This document shows, piece by piece, positions 1 through 9,110 of a DNA stretch of 64,000 nt (the stretch's first letter is position 1; the number at the start of each line of letters is the position of its first letter). Position numbers and translations under genes: made by a program. The notes under the pieces are model-generated. The model was not told the origin of the DNA. It saw only the letters and a list, made by a program, of their open reading frames with translations, and did no database searches. Source of the stretch: Verrucomicrobiota bacterium. Lineage in GTDB: Bacteria; Verrucomicrobiota; Verrucomicrobiia; Palsa-1439. The DNA lies in NCBI GenBank assembly GCA_003152315.1, contig PLZV01000013.1, positions 21,186 to 85,185 of the forward strand, written 5' to 3'.

Positions 1-292
1 CAACAACGTCTTCCGCTCCGCCAGTTCACTCGCCGCATTTGAAAACTTCCTGCGCGCCCTGCCGACGCAACTCAGTGGTCCCAACCTGGATTCGGGTGCC
101 TCATTCAGTTCATCTCCGAAGCCACCCGGACCCAACGCACCGGCCGGTGCGGGTAGTAAAGACGTTGTTGATGAGGCGATTGAAAAGGCGACCATGCCGA
201 TCAAGCGCGAGGTCCCGAAAGTTGGCCGCAACGAGCCTTGTCCGTGCGGCAGCGGCAAGAAGTACAAGAACTGTTGCGGGAAGAATGCGTGA
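1..292 (+). CDS. secA: SecA preprotein translocase ATPase, C-terminal fragment
   Basis: Open from the window edge, so only the last 96 residues are seen. The first visible residues ([20 protein letters not shown]) resemble the helical end of the SecA core. A Pro/Gly/Ser-rich linker follows. The last 20 residues are a SEC-C zinc motif, [14 protein letters not shown], with the Cys-x-Cys...Cys-Cys set intact. In SecA this tail binds zinc and contacts SecB and the ribosome; SecA is the cytosolic ATPase that drives proteins through SecYEG. SEC-C tails also occur on unrelated proteins, but the linker and helical residues favour SecA. The stop lies 51 bp before lnt on the same strand. Confidence 0.85.
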   Translation, partial: NNVFRSASSLAAFENFLRALPTQLSGPNLDSGASFSSSPKPPGPNAPAGAGSKDVVDEAIEKATMPIKREVPKVGRNEPCPCGSGKKYKNCCGKNA

Positions 293-343
293 CGCGCAGT
301 CCGTAGCCGCGAAACAATGTTGCGGCATCAATAGGAGCCGCGA

Positions 344-1942
344 ATGAGATCTGCGGCTGTAAAACTTCTGGTGGGCCGCTGGCTTCTGCCTGTCGCCACC
401 GGCGCTCTACTGGCGTTTGCCCTCCCGCCGTACAACAGTGGCGAGTTGGGCTGGTTTTCACTCGTGCCATTGTTGTTCGCCGTGGAAGACTGCCGGCTGG
501 AGGAAGCGTTCCGTCGGGGCTATATCGCCGGGCTGGTTTTCTTCGGAATGACGATCTGGTGGATTTATCATGTCACGGCCGCCGGTACGGTGGGGCTGAT
601 CGCTTTCCTCGCACTCTACTTCGGTGTGGGAGCGCTGATGTTCGTAATGGTGAACAGCCTCATCCCCGGCTTGACGAATTCCGAGAACCAATTCGGCGCC
701 GGGGCCGCAATCCGCAACGTACTCGTGGCGGCCGTTGGCTCCGCTGGTTGGGTGACGCTGGAATGGCTGCGCGGAAAATTGTTGTTTGGCGGGTTCCCCT
801 GGAATTTTCTGGGGGTGACCCAATGGCGGGCCGGGCCGCTCATCCAATTCGCCAGCGTGACAGGTGTCTATGGTGTGTCAGCACTGGTGTGCTTTGTGAA
901 TGTCGTCCTTTATTTTACCATCCGCCGATTTATCGTGCAGGTGCGAACCCGTGACCGGCAGTGGCGATTGAGCTGGGAGTTCTACGTGGCCATGAGCTTG
1001 ATCTGCCTTGCGTTCTGGCACGGCGTGCCACAGGTTTTCCCGCACAACGAGGCGAAGCAAAGAATTGTCCGTCTCGCGCTGGTGCAGGGTGATATTCCCC
1101 AGACGTTGAAGTTTGAGCCGGAACAAAAGCCCATGATTCTGGAACGGTATCGGACACTGACCGAAGCGGTCATGGCGGCCCGGCCCGAGATGATCGTGTG
1201 GCCCGAGACGGCGACGCCCGACGCGTTGCGATACGATCGCGAGTCGTTTGAATTGGTGACGAATCTGGCCGTGAAGTCCGGTGCGTACCTCTTCACCGGC
1301 ACTGTCGACATCACAGCGTACTCGACAAACGCCGAAGCCTTCAACGGGGCGATCCTGGTGCGTCCGGACGGCAGTCTGGGTGAGATCTACCACAAGGTTC
1401 ACCTTGTGCCATTTGGCGAATACGTGCCGCTCGGAAAGATTTTCCCGTTTATGAAATGGCTCACGCCCATCGATGGCAGCTTTGAACGGGGCCGTGATTT
1501 CACGGTGTTTCACGCGGGCGAGCTGCGGTTCGGCGCGGTCATTTGCTTCGAAGACACGGTGCCGGATTTATACCGACATTTTGTGCAGCGTGACGTCGAC
1601 TTCATGGTCAATGTCACGAACGATGCGTGGTTCAAGACATCGCCCGCCGCTGAAATGCATCTGGCCAACGCGGTCTTTCGCGCAGTCGAGAGCCATCGTC
1701 CGCTGGTCCGCGCCTCGAATAATGGTATGACATGTGTCATCAACGAGCATGGCATTATCCGCGCGCGGTGCGCGCCGTTTGGTAAGGGAAGCCTGAACTT
1801 CGATTTGCCGTTACCGAATGATCACTCCCAGACGTTTTACACGCAGCACGGCGATGTGTTTGTCGGGGGCTGTGCGGCCGTCTCCGTTGTCGCAATCGGG
1901 CTTGCCGCGTTTCGCCGCAATCGGCTACAGTCGCGAGTATGA
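344..1942 (+). CDS. lnt: Apolipoprotein N-acyltransferase Lnt
   Basis: This inner-membrane enzyme adds the third acyl chain to the N-terminal Cys of lipoproteins. The 532 residues match the family size. Hydrophobic segments fill roughly residues 1-230, and a C-N hydrolase (nitrilase-type) domain follows from about 245. The Glu-Lys-Cys triad is visible as E288 (VWPETATPD), K351 (YHKVHLVPFGEY) and C401 (GAVICFEDTV). The ATG at 344 has a GGAG-like site just upstream. The stop overlaps the plsY start (ATGA), which suggests translational coupling. Several lipoprotein genes occur in this window, consistent with a working Lgt/Lsp/Lnt pathway. Confidence 0.95.
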   Translation: MRSAAVKLLVGRWLLPVATGALLAFALPPYNSGELGWFSLVPLLFAVEDCRLEEAFRRGYIAGLVFFGMTIWWIYHVTAAGTVGLIAFLALYFGVGALMFVMVNSLIPGLTNSENQFGAGAAIRNVLVAAVGSAGWVTLEWLRGKLLFGGFPWNFLGVTQWRAGPLIQFASVTGVYGVSALVCFVNVVLYFTIRRFIVQVRTRDRQWRLSWEFYVAMSLICLAFWHGVPQVFPHNEAKQRIVRLALVQGDIPQTLKFEPEQKPMILERYRTLTEAVMAARPEMIVWPETATPDALRYDRESFELVTNLAVKSGAYLFTGTVDITAYSTNAEAFNGAILVRPDGSLGEIYHKVHLVPFGEYVPLGKIFPFMKWLTPIDGSFERGRDFTVFHAGELRFGAVICFEDTVPDLYRHFVQRDVDFMVNVTNDAWFKTSPAAEMHLANAVFRAVESHRPLVRASNNGMTCVINEHGIIRARCAPFGKGSLNFDLPLPNDHSQTFYTQHGDVFVGGCAAVSVVAIGLAAFRRNRLQSRV

Positions 1943-2571
1943 CGGTGGCGATTTTTATTAGTTGCGCAGTCGCTTCCTATTTCCTTGGCTCGATTCCAAC
2001 CGGCTTTCTATGGGCCAAAGCGCGTGGAATCGATATTCGCAGGGTCGGTAGCGGTAATATCGGCGCGACCAACGTAATGCGCGCGCTCGGCAAGGGCCCG
2101 GGCGCGGTCGTGCTGTTTCTGGACGCAGCGAAGGGCTTCCTCCCGGTGTTCGTAGCGCCGCGCCTATTTCCCAACGCCAACCCTGCGGCGTTGCAGATCA
2201 CCTGTTGTATCTTCGTACTCACGGGCCACATCTGGACGTGCTGGTTGAGATTCAAAGGCGGCAAGGGTGTGGCCACCAGCGCTGGCGCCTTGTTGGCATT
2301 TCTTCCGCTGCCATTGCTTTGCGCTCTCGGGGTCTGGGGAATCGTATTTGCCATCGGACGCTATGTGTCGCTGGCCTCCATCTGTGCTGCGATTGCCATG
2401 CCGATCGCAACGTGGTTCCTGGCGAAGGACAGGACACTTTTCGTTTTCACGGTCATTCTTGGCGCCGTCATCATCTACAAACACAAATCGAACATCCAGC
2501 GGCTGTTGGCGGGGACCGAGAACCGCATTGGCCAACGAAAAGAAGCGGGCGGAAAGGGTGCCGTGGCATGA
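1939..2571 (+). CDS. plsY: Glycerol-3-phosphate acyltransferase PlsY
   Basis: PlsY is a membrane enzyme that transfers an acyl group from acyl-phosphate to glycerol-3-phosphate, the first step of phospholipid synthesis. The 210 residues are near the usual length, with multiple membrane segments. The family motifs are present: GSIPTGFLWAK near the N-terminus, VGSGNIGATN, and FKGGKGVATS around residues 103-113. It overlaps lnt by four bases (ATGA) and gpsA by four bases (ATGA), so the three genes form one coupled unit. gpsA makes the glycerol-3-phosphate that PlsY uses, a common pairing. Confidence 0.95.
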   Translation: MTVAIFISCAVASYFLGSIPTGFLWAKARGIDIRRVGSGNIGATNVMRALGKGPGAVVLFLDAAKGFLPVFVAPRLFPNANPAALQITCCIFVLTGHIWTCWLRFKGGKGVATSAGALLAFLPLPLLCALGVWGIVFAIGRYVSLASICAAIAMPIATWFLAKDRTLFVFTVILGAVIIYKHKSNIQRLLAGTENRIGQRKEAGGKGAVA

Positions 2572-3563
2572 ACGTCACCGTGATCGGCACAGGCGGGTGG
2601 GGGACGGCACTGGCAGTGCTCTTGCATGGCAACGGGCACAAAGTGACCTTGTGGGGACGGCTCAAGGAAGAGGTCGAGCCGATCCTTGCCGCTGGGGAGA
2701 ACAAGGCATTCCTGCCCGGCGTAAAGATTCCGAAGGAGATTGTACTCACGCTTGATACGAAGTCGGCACTGCAAGGAGCCGAGTTGGTGGTTCTCGCCGT
2801 TCCCTCGCACGGGATGCGGCCGATTTGCGAGAAGATTCATGATTACCTCCCCACAGATGTTCCGGTGGTCAGCGTTGCCAAGGGAATTGAGAATGGAACG
2901 GGCGCGCGGATGAGCGAGGTCATCACGGAAGTGCTCAAGACCGAACACATTGTTGTTCTTTCCGGGCCCAGCCACGCGGAGGAAGTGGGACGGGGGATTC
3001 CGACGGCGGTGGTGGTTGCCTCGCGGCAGGCGCACCATGCGGCGTGCGCGCAGAAGGCATTCATGAACGAACGCTTCCGCATCTATACGCACGACGACGT
3101 CATCGGGGTTGAGTTGGGTGGCGCGCTCAAGAACGTCGTCGCCATCGCGGCCGGCGCATGTGATGGGATCGGGTTTGGGGACAACACAAAGGCGGCCCTG
3201 TGCACACGCGGGCTGGCGGAGATGACGCGGCTCGGCGTGGCGTTGGGCGCGCGCCGCGAGACGTTCTTCGGACTGAGCGGCGTGGGTGACCTGATCGTTA
3301 CCGCGTTCAGCCGTCACAGCCGCAACCGCAGTTTCGGCGAACGGCTGGGGAAAGGCGAGACGCCCGAGCAAATCGCCGCGAGCACCCAGATGGTGGCCGA
3401 GGGCGTGAAGACGGCCAAGTCAGCCTGGCAACTGGCGCAACGCCATGGCGTGGATGTGCCCATTACGCGCGAGGTGCAGGCCATCCTTTACGAAGGCAAA
3501 CCGCCGAAACAAGCTGTTCGCGACCTGATGACGCGGGAGGCCAAGCCCGAGTTTAGTGGGTGA
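2568..3563 (+). CDS. gpsA: NAD(P)+ glycerol-3-phosphate dehydrogenase GpsA
   Basis: A cytosolic enzyme that reduces dihydroxyacetone phosphate to sn-glycerol-3-phosphate for phospholipid synthesis. The 331 residues begin with the dinucleotide-binding motif GTGGWGTALA. The catalytic-domain signature LKNVVAIAAGACDGIGFGDN and the downstream KAALCTRGLAEM block are present. I chose the ATG at 2568 because it starts exactly at the Rossmann strand (MNVTVIGTGGWG) and overlaps the plsY stop. The frame is open further upstream, but that part is antisense-like plsY sequence. The gene closes the lnt-plsY-gpsA unit; the sigma-factor gene starts 18 bp later. Confidence 0.96.
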   Translation: MNVTVIGTGGWGTALAVLLHGNGHKVTLWGRLKEEVEPILAAGENKAFLPGVKIPKEIVLTLDTKSALQGAELVVLAVPSHGMRPICEKIHDYLPTDVPVVSVAKGIENGTGARMSEVITEVLKTEHIVVLSGPSHAEEVGRGIPTAVVVASRQAHHAACAQKAFMNERFRIYTHDDVIGVELGGALKNVVAIAAGACDGIGFGDNTKAALCTRGLAEMTRLGVALGARRETFFGLSGVGDLIVTAFSRHSRNRSFGERLGKGETPEQIAASTQMVAEGVKTAKSAWQLAQRHGVDVPITREVQAILYEGKPPKQAVRDLMTREAKPEFSG

Positions 3564-3581
3564 GAACGGGAACTTTTTCCC

Positions 3582-4190
3582 ATGGAGCGTGTCTTACACC
3601 CGGATGCCAAAGCTGAGGCAAGCGATCGAGAATTGCTGGAACGCTGCCGGGCGGGCGATGAGACGGCGTTTGATGATCTGGTGCTGCGCCACCAGCAGCG
3701 CGCGTTCAACGTCGCCTTCCAACTGCTTCGCGACCACGAGGATGCCACGGAAGTGGCGCAGGACGCGTTTGTGAGAATCTACCGGAGCATTGGCGACTTT
3801 CGCGGGGAATGCGAGTTCACGACCTGGCTGCACCAGATCGTCGTGAATCTGGCCCGCAACAAACATCGCTGGTGGAAAAGACGTGGCCGACAGGCAAGTG
3901 TGTCCCTTGATGGCACCGTTGAGACCGCCGATGGGGAAGTGCCCGTGCAGATCGCCGACAACACCGACGCGCCCGATGTGCAAGCGGTGAGGACGGAGTT
4001 TGTTGAGTTATTGCGCCGACACATGAACGAATTGCCGCGCAAGTTTCGGGAGGTATTGGTGCTGCGGAACGTCGACAATCTGAACTACGAACAAATTGCC
4101 GAAGTGCTGGAGTGTTCCGTCGGCACGGTCAAATCGCGGATCGCGCGCGCGCGCGAGGCGTTGCGCAAAAGCATCAAGGATGAGATGTGA
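3582..4190 (+). CDS. ECF-family RNA polymerase sigma factor (RpoE-like)
   Basis: 202 residues with the sigma-70 region 2 block (DLVLRHQQRAFNVAFQLLRD, then DATEVAQDAFVRIYRSI and the TWLHQIVVNLARNKHRWWKR helix) and a region 4 helix-turn-helix (NLNYEQIAEVLECSVGTVKS, then RIARAREALRK). It should direct RNA polymerase to a stress or envelope regulon. The next gene, 10 bp downstream, is a zinc-finger anti-sigma factor that would hold it inactive at the membrane. The gene follows lnt-plsY-gpsA on the same strand with short gaps, so it may be co-transcribed with envelope lipid genes. The specific ECF group and targets cannot be read from the sequence. Confidence 0.93.
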   Translation: MERVLHPDAKAEASDRELLERCRAGDETAFDDLVLRHQQRAFNVAFQLLRDHEDATEVAQDAFVRIYRSIGDFRGECEFTTWLHQIVVNLARNKHRWWKRRGRQASVSLDGTVETADGEVPVQIADNTDAPDVQAVRTEFVELLRRHMNELPRKFREVLVLRNVDNLNYEQIAEVLECSVGTVKSRIARAREALRKSIKDEM

Positions 4191-4200
4191 GGGCGGGAGA

Positions 4201-5238
4201 ATGAAGAACTGCCGGGACATTCGAGGGGACTTGTCAGCTTACATTGACGACGAGTTGACGTCGCCACAGCGAGCGGAAGTCGAAGCGCATCTGGCATCAT
4301 GCTCGGATTGTCAGCGAGAGTTGTTGGAAATTAAGACGTTGGTCACCGGCGTGGTGGCGCTGCCAAAACTGCAACCGCCCCCGCGTTTCCTCACTGAAGT
4401 GCGCCGCAAGATCGCGTGTGCTGATAAGCCCGAGGCGCTGAACTGGCAGGACCATGTCTTCCGACCGCTTTGGCTGAAGGTTCCGCTCGAAGTTGCGGCG
4501 CTCGTCGTGATCATCGGTCTTGTCATGAGAGGCGAGCATCCTTTGCCGACACCGAAGGTCACCCCGCTCAAGCTCGCAAAAGCAGAAGGCGGCGAGAGTG
4601 CTGTTTTGTCGGAGACCGAGTTAAAGACGGCAACGGCCGACAACCGAAAGGCAACCATTGCGGATCAAACCGCGGCGGGCGCAAGCGGAATGGGGGCCGG
4701 CGGTGCGGACAATCGACCGACGGCTGGCGCAAGGAGGATTCCAGTGGTTCGCGGCAGCGACGAGTTGGCAACGACCCCGCCGTCAGCGCCTTCGCCCGTT
4801 GTCGGCTTGATCCGGAACATGGAATTCCCCCGGTCAAAGCTCAGTGAAACGGTGACCTTTCACGGACGCGACTTTGATGATGTGCGGAATCGAGCGCAGC
4901 AACTTGCGGCGAGGTGCAGCGGGAGGGTGGTTGTCGTTCCCCAATCAAAAGACGCGCCGGAACAGACCTTGTTTGTCGAATTGCCGCAGGAGTATGTAGC
5001 GGCATTCAAGTTGGAACTATCGAAGGCGCCTGGGCCGTCCGCGGCGCTGGCCAAGGGTGGGAACGCCGGTCAGTCAGGTTCAACGAACGCAGGTACACCT
5101 TCAGTCGGGGTACTGACTGGCAAAGTGGCAACGAACAGCATCGTCGACGGTGTGGTTCCGCCTAGCCTGAGGGATGACGCCCCGGCAGCGGAGCCAAAAA
5201 CAGTCCTGGAGATCCGGGTCGTCACGCCCGCGAACTAG
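4201..5238 (+). CDS. Zinc-finger (ZAS) anti-sigma factor, membrane-anchored
   Basis: 345 residues. The N-terminus is an anti-sigma zinc finger (zf-HC2) with the H-x3-C-x2-C set in EAHLASCSDCQ near residues 28-38. One hydrophobic segment lies around residues 92-110. A long low-complexity periplasmic part follows, ending in a compact domain (about 205-345, with FHGRDFDDVRNRAQQLAARC). Such proteins bind and sequester the adjacent ECF sigma factor until a signal releases it. The ATG at 4201 has the purine-rich site GGGCGGGAGA directly upstream. The stop overlaps the convergent TPR gene by four bases. The function of the periplasmic domain is unknown. Confidence 0.85.
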   Translation: MKNCRDIRGDLSAYIDDELTSPQRAEVEAHLASCSDCQRELLEIKTLVTGVVALPKLQPPPRFLTEVRRKIACADKPEALNWQDHVFRPLWLKVPLEVAALVVIIGLVMRGEHPLPTPKVTPLKLAKAEGGESAVLSETELKTATADNRKATIADQTAAGASGMGAGGADNRPTAGARRIPVVRGSDELATTPPSAPSPVVGLIRNMEFPRSKLSETVTFHGRDFDDVRNRAQQLAARCSGRVVVVPQSKDAPEQTLFVELPQEYVAAFKLELSKAPGPSAALAKGGNAGQSGSTNAGTPSVGVLTGKVATNSIVDGVVPPSLRDDAPAAEPKTVLEIRVVTPAN

Positions 5239-6947
5239 TGGACGGAGGACTGGTTGCCCTTCAGCTTCTGGAGTTTTTCGGAAATCTCTTTATTAACCGG
5301 ATCCAACTCGCTGGCGTGGTGCAACACCGTGAGCGCTTCCTCGGTCTTGCCGACTTTCAGGAGCACATCGGCGAGGTGGCCGCACAGGGTCGCATCGTCC
5401 TTAATTAAATCGACCGCGCGCCGCAGTTGTACCAGCGCCTCCTCGTTGCGCCCGAGTTTGAATAATACCCAGCCGAGACTGTCGATATAGGCGCCGTTAT
5501 CGGGATCGAGCTTCACGGCCTTCTGGACCAGGTCGAGCGCTTCCTGCAAATGAACGCCTTTGTCGGCCCACATGTAACCGAGATAATTGCACGCGGCGTG
5601 ATCTGCCGGGTCGAGTTGCAGGCACTTTTGGAAAAACGAAACGGCCTTGTCGTAATCACCGGCGCGCTCGGATACGGCGCCGTACGAGAAGTAGAACTTG
5701 CTGCTCAGCTTGACGTCCGGGCCCGATTCCTTAGCCAGGGACTCCGCGTCGGCGAAGGAGGCCACCGCGTCGGCGTACTGTTTCCGGTCGGTTTGGATAA
5801 GACCCGTGAAATAGGGCACACGGAAATCAGCCGGATACTTTCCTTTCCAGGTGGCCAGGGTCTGCTGCGCCAGATCGACCTGCTTGGAATCCAACTGCAG
5901 GGCGGTAATGAGGGAGTAGTTTTCCGGCTGGTTGGGGTTGACGACGAGCGATTGCTGATAATTTGAAATGGCCTTTTCGTGCTGACCCAGATCCTCATAA
6001 ACCTCACCAAGGTAGTTGTAGATCGCAAATTGCAGCGGCTCGCGCTTGATGATTTCCTCAAGCACCGCGGCGGCCTTCTCCTTCTGGTCGGCGCGGATGT
6101 AATTGGCCGCCAGTCGCTCGCGAATACGCGGAGTATCGGGGTTCTGGATCAGTAGCTTGGCATAGGCGTCCGCGGCCTTCTGGAACTCGCCATTGTCGGC
6201 GTAGGTGTCGGCCAGCCGTATCTCAACTTCGGTGTCGTCGGGTGTCAGGGCCCGCGCCTTCTCGTAGCATTGCTGGATCCGCTTCCGATCAATCTTCTGC
6301 GCCCACGTCGGCTTTTGCCGGGAGACTGCCGTGTAAAAGTCGCCGAGTCGCATCCAATAGCTGCCCACGTCCACCTTTTGGTGGAAGGCGCGATCAAACA
6401 GTTTGACAGCTTCGGCGGACGAATCTTTCAGGGAGTAAATGTCGAGCAACCCGCCCAGGGCATTGAGGTTGGTCGGGTCGAGCTTCAGCGTGCCCTGGAA
6501 CGCCGTGATTGCTTTCTCGTTCTGATTGTCGCTGCGATAGATGTAACCCAGCCAGTAAGAGAGTTCCGCATTGTTGGGATTGGCTTTGACGGAGGACTCC
6601 AGCACACTCACCGCGTTGGTGATGTCGCGGCGGGTCGCGTAGATTTGTCCGAGGCGAATTGCCAGGGCGGCGTTCTGCGGATCGAGCTGCAGCGCCTGTT
6701 GGTAGCGGTCCAGGGCGTTGTCCATTTCGCCACGGAATTCTGCCGAGACGCCAGTGGCATATTCCGCAAGAGCCTCGGCATGTCGTGTTTGTGCCGGTGA
6801 CAGGTCCGCCGCCCCGTCCAACGGCCCGGCCGCCGGACCTTTGAAGGCAGCAGGGCGCGCCATGCCCATGCTCAAGCTCGCGACGGCAGACAACACAACC
6901 GTCAGCGCAGCCGCGCGACTGCGCGCACTTGCTCTTGGGCGAAACAT
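5235..6947 (-). CDS. Exported tetratricopeptide-repeat protein
   Basis: 570 residues: an N-terminal signal peptide (basic ASARSRAAALTVVLSAVASL stretch), then about twelve tandem TPR units from residue ~55 to the end, with the typical W/L-G-Y-A-F-P pattern (for example NPNNAELSYWLGYIYRSDNQ). TPR arrays act as protein-interaction scaffolds; the partner is not identifiable. The start lies 17 bp downstream of the 30-residue COX24-type gene on the same strand, making it the last gene of a purN-hisG-COX24-TPR run. It ends tail-to-tail with the anti-sigma gene. Confidence 0.85.
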   Translation of the reverse strand: MFRPRASARSRAAALTVVLSAVASLSMGMARPAAFKGPAAGPLDGAADLSPAQTRHAEALAEYATGVSAEFRGEMDNALDRYQQALQLDPQNAALAIRLGQIYATRRDITNAVSVLESSVKANPNNAELSYWLGYIYRSDNQNEKAITAFQGTLKLDPTNLNALGGLLDIYSLKDSSAEAVKLFDRAFHQKVDVGSYWMRLGDFYTAVSRQKPTWAQKIDRKRIQQCYEKARALTPDDTEVEIRLADTYADNGEFQKAADAYAKLLIQNPDTPRIRERLAANYIRADQKEKAAAVLEEIIKREPLQFAIYNYLGEVYEDLGQHEKAISNYQQSLVVNPNQPENYSLITALQLDSKQVDLAQQTLATWKGKYPADFRVPYFTGLIQTDRKQYADAVASFADAESLAKESGPDVKLSSKFYFSYGAVSERAGDYDKAVSFFQKCLQLDPADHAACNYLGYMWADKGVHLQEALDLVQKAVKLDPDNGAYIDSLGWVLFKLGRNEEALVQLRRAVDLIKDDATLCGHLADVLLKVGKTEEALTVLHHASELDPVNKEISEKLQKLKGNQSSVH

Positions 6948-6964
6948 GTCCTGAGTTGCGACTC

Positions 6965-7057
6965 CTACTTTCTCTTCTTGTGACGCATTGCCTTCAAACG
7001 CTTGCGGCGCTTGTGCTTGTTGATTTTCTGCTTGCGTCGTTTCTTCAGCGAGCCCAT
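6965..7057 (-). CDS. AURKAIP1/COX24-domain mini-protein (bS22-like, 30 aa)
   Basis: A 30-residue, strongly basic protein starting MGSLKKRRKQKINKHKRRKR, with more than half Lys/Arg. This matches the bacterial AURKAIP1/COX24 family, whose mycobacterial member is the small-subunit ribosomal protein bS22; a ribosomal role here is inference. The start is supported by a strong AAGGAGG site on the minus strand (about 7062-7070), 5-6 bases upstream of the ATG. It sits 43 bp after hisG and 17 bp before the TPR gene. It is too short for most gene callers and easily missed. Confidence 0.85.
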   Translation of the reverse strand: MGSLKKRRKQKINKHKRRKRLKAMRHKKRK

Positions 7058-7100
7058 CCGGGCCTCCTTGTTGGTTGCGGCATCAGTCCTCGGGCCAAAT

Positions 7101-7991
7101 TCAGTAAATCACCTTGTTCAACGGATACTCAATGATACCCTCTGCGCCCGCGTCTTTCAACTGCGGGATGATTTCACGCACTGTTTTCTCGTCAATGATC
7201 GTCTCCACCGCCACCCAGTCCTCACGCGAAAGCGTCGAGATCGTCGGGTTGCGCAGGGATGGCAATTCCTTCAACAAAGTAGCGAGCTTCGCGCGCGGCA
7301 CGTTCATTTTCAATCCAACCTTCTCCTCCGCCGCGAGTGCACCCCGCAGCATGAGCGCGATCGTCTCTATCTTCTTGCGCTTCCACTTGTCGGCCCACGC
7401 CTGCTTGTTGGCAATGAGCTGTGGGTAACTCGAGACGATGGTCTCGACGATGCGCAGGTTGTTCGCTTTCAGCGACGAACCCGTTTCCGTCAATTCGACA
7501 ATCGCATCGACCAGTTCCGGCGCCTTCACTTCGGTCGCACCCCAGGAGAATTCCACTTCCGCCGTCACGCCATTCTTCTTCAGCCAGCGCCGTGTCATCT
7601 CGACCAACTCGGTCGCGATGCGCTTGCCCTGTAAATCCTTCACTGACTTGACGGGCGAATCATTCGGCACGGCCAGCACCCAGCGCGCGGGATTTGTAGT
7701 CTGCTTGCTGTAGGCGATTTCGCAGACGACGTGCACGTCGCTATCATTCTCGGCAATCCAGTCGGCCCCCGTTAGACCGACGTCGAGGAATCCGTGTTCA
7801 ACGTAACGGCTGATTTCCTGGGCGCGGATGAGTCGCAACTCCAAATCCGCGTCGTCAGTTCGCGGCACGTAGCTGCGGCTGCCGGTGGAAACTTTCCAGC
7901 CTGCCTTCGCCATCAAGGCGAGGGTTGATTCCTGCAGGCTGCCTTTCGGCAACCCGAATCGCAACACTCGTTTCGCTGTTTTCTCACTCAT
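7101..7991 (-). CDS. hisG: ATP phosphoribosyltransferase HisG (long form)
   Basis: First enzyme of histidine synthesis: joins ATP and PRPP to give N1-phosphoribosyl-ATP. The 296 residues fit the long form, with a C-terminal ACT-like HisG_C domain (about 215-296) that binds histidine for feedback control. The N-terminal half carries [23 protein letters not shown] and the PRPP-binding-type [14 protein letters not shown]. The ATG overlaps the purN stop (ATGA on the minus strand). No other his genes lie nearby, so the pathway is scattered in this genome. Confidence 0.95.
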   Translation of the reverse strand: MSEKTAKRVLRFGLPKGSLQESTLALMAKAGWKVSTGSRSYVPRTDDADLELRLIRAQEISRYVEHGFLDVGLTGADWIAENDSDVHVVCEIAYSKQTTNPARWVLAVPNDSPVKSVKDLQGKRIATELVEMTRRWLKKNGVTAEVEFSWGATEVKAPELVDAIVELTETGSSLKANNLRIVETIVSSYPQLIANKQAWADKWKRKKIETIALMLRGALAAEEKVGLKMNVPRAKLATLLKELPSLRNPTISTLSREDWVAVETIIDEKTVREIIPQLKDAGAEGIIEYPLNKVIY

Positions 7992-8614
7992 GATTCAATA
8001 ATCCTGACCGTCCGTCCGTCGATCTTCAACTTCCCTTCTGCGAACAGGCGTATCGCCTCGGGATAAATCTCGTGCTCCACCCGTTGGATCCGCTCGTGCA
8101 ACGATTCGGGCGTATCGTCGTCGCGCACTGCCACTTCCCGCTGGAGGATGATCGGCCCCGAATCCACGCCTTCCTCCACAAAATGTACCGTGCAACCCGT
8201 GACCTTCGCGCCGCTCATTAACGCCTGCTCCCACGCGCGCAACCCGGGGAACTTGGGCAACAACGACGGATGTACGTTGAGCATCCGCCCTGCAAACGCC
8301 CCCAACAGCGGCGCCTTCACCACGCGCATGTAACCCGCCAGCGCAACCAATTGCACCCCGGCATCGCGCAGCATCCGCGCCGCCTGTTCTTCCAACTCCG
8401 GTTCCAACTTCGTCTTGAACCGGCTCGGCCCGATAAAACGCGCTTCGATTCCGCGCCTCTGCGCCCGCTCCTGAATAAACGCGTCGGCGACATCCGTCAA
8501 TACCAACACCACCTGCCCGGGAATCCTCCCGCGCGCGCACGCCTCGAAAATCGCTTCGCCGTTGGAGCCATTGCCCGAGCCGAGCACCCCGATGCGGAAA
8601 TCGCCACCTCTCAC
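7988..8614 (-). CDS. purN: Phosphoribosylglycinamide formyltransferase PurN
   Basis: Third step of purine synthesis: transfers a formyl group from 10-formyl-THF to GAR. The 208 residues are the usual length. The folate-enzyme residues are visible: Asn and His in [15 protein letters not shown], and the catalytic Asp in the [12 protein letters not shown] loop. The N-terminal [10 protein letters not shown] motif is typical. The frame starts with GTG at 8614; no better start is seen and no clear ribosome site precedes it, so the start is less certain than the product. It is the first gene of the purN-hisG-COX24-TPR series. Confidence 0.94.
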   Translation of the reverse strand: MRGGDFRIGVLGSGNGSNGEAIFEACARGRIPGQVVLVLTDVADAFIQERAQRRGIEARFIGPSRFKTKLEPELEEQAARMLRDAGVQLVALAGYMRVVKAPLLGAFAGRMLNVHPSLLPKFPGLRAWEQALMSGAKVTGCTVHFVEEGVDSGPIILQREVAVRDDDTPESLHERIQRVEHEIYPEAIRLFAEGKLKIDGRTVRIIES

Positions 8615-8701
8615 ACAAAGTTTCTAATCGAACCCCCCGGAAAACACAAGCGCCGATGCGGAGCGCGCATTGGCGGGGAGACAGCGGAATCTGCTGGCTT
8701 G

Positions 8702-9046
8702 CTAGTGGTGCCCAAAACTGGTCCCGAACCCGAAGGAGAAGCTGGAGCGAGGCTCCGCGTCCCGGCGGCGTTGCTCGGCCGCGGCGGCGCGCGCGTAGGT
8801 GTCGAGCATGAAACTGACGAGTCGGTCGGAAAGGCCTTCGTTGCGCAAACGAACCACGTCCTCGGAGGAAAGGCGGAAGACGGTGCGGGTCTCATCGATG
8901 CGACGCATGATCTCGTCGTCGGGTACGCTCACCTTGACCATCGAAATGACGTCAGACTGGGTGAGCGGAGGGGGAGGCGCCGGCTTGTGGGTGGCGCAAC
9001 CCATCACGAAGAGCAGAAGTAGAGTCACATAGAACATGCGTGCCAT
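8702..9046 (-). CDS. Small lipoprotein with a helical repeat domain
   Basis: 114 residues from the ATG at 9046 (an internal ATG at 9037 is also possible). The signal peptide ends in a lipobox (LLFVMGC), giving a Cys for lipidation. A short proline-rich stretch follows. Then come about 55 residues with two related helical pairs (DVISMVKVSVPDDEIMRRI and DVVRLRNEGLSDRLVSFML), a pattern seen in small PVC-group lipoproteins of unknown role. The end is Ser/Phe/Gly-rich with a terminal HH. I cannot name a function. The next gene upstream is another small lipoprotein on the same strand. Confidence 0.7.
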   Translation of the reverse strand: MARMFYVTLLLLFVMGCATHKPAPPPPLTQSDVISMVKVSVPDDEIMRRIDETRTVFRLSSEDVVRLRNEGLSDRLVSFMLDTYARAAAAEQRRRDAEPRSSFSFGFGTSFGHH

Positions 9047-9110
9047 GGTGCTGCCAACATAACGGATATCCCGGTGATTGCAAATTACGACCACGTGCTG
9101 TTAGCGGCGC

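Noticed and set aside
2475..3371. 298-codon open frame antisense to gpsA
   Set aside because: gpsA is a full, motif-complete gene here; the antisense peptide has no fold-like pattern and no start support.
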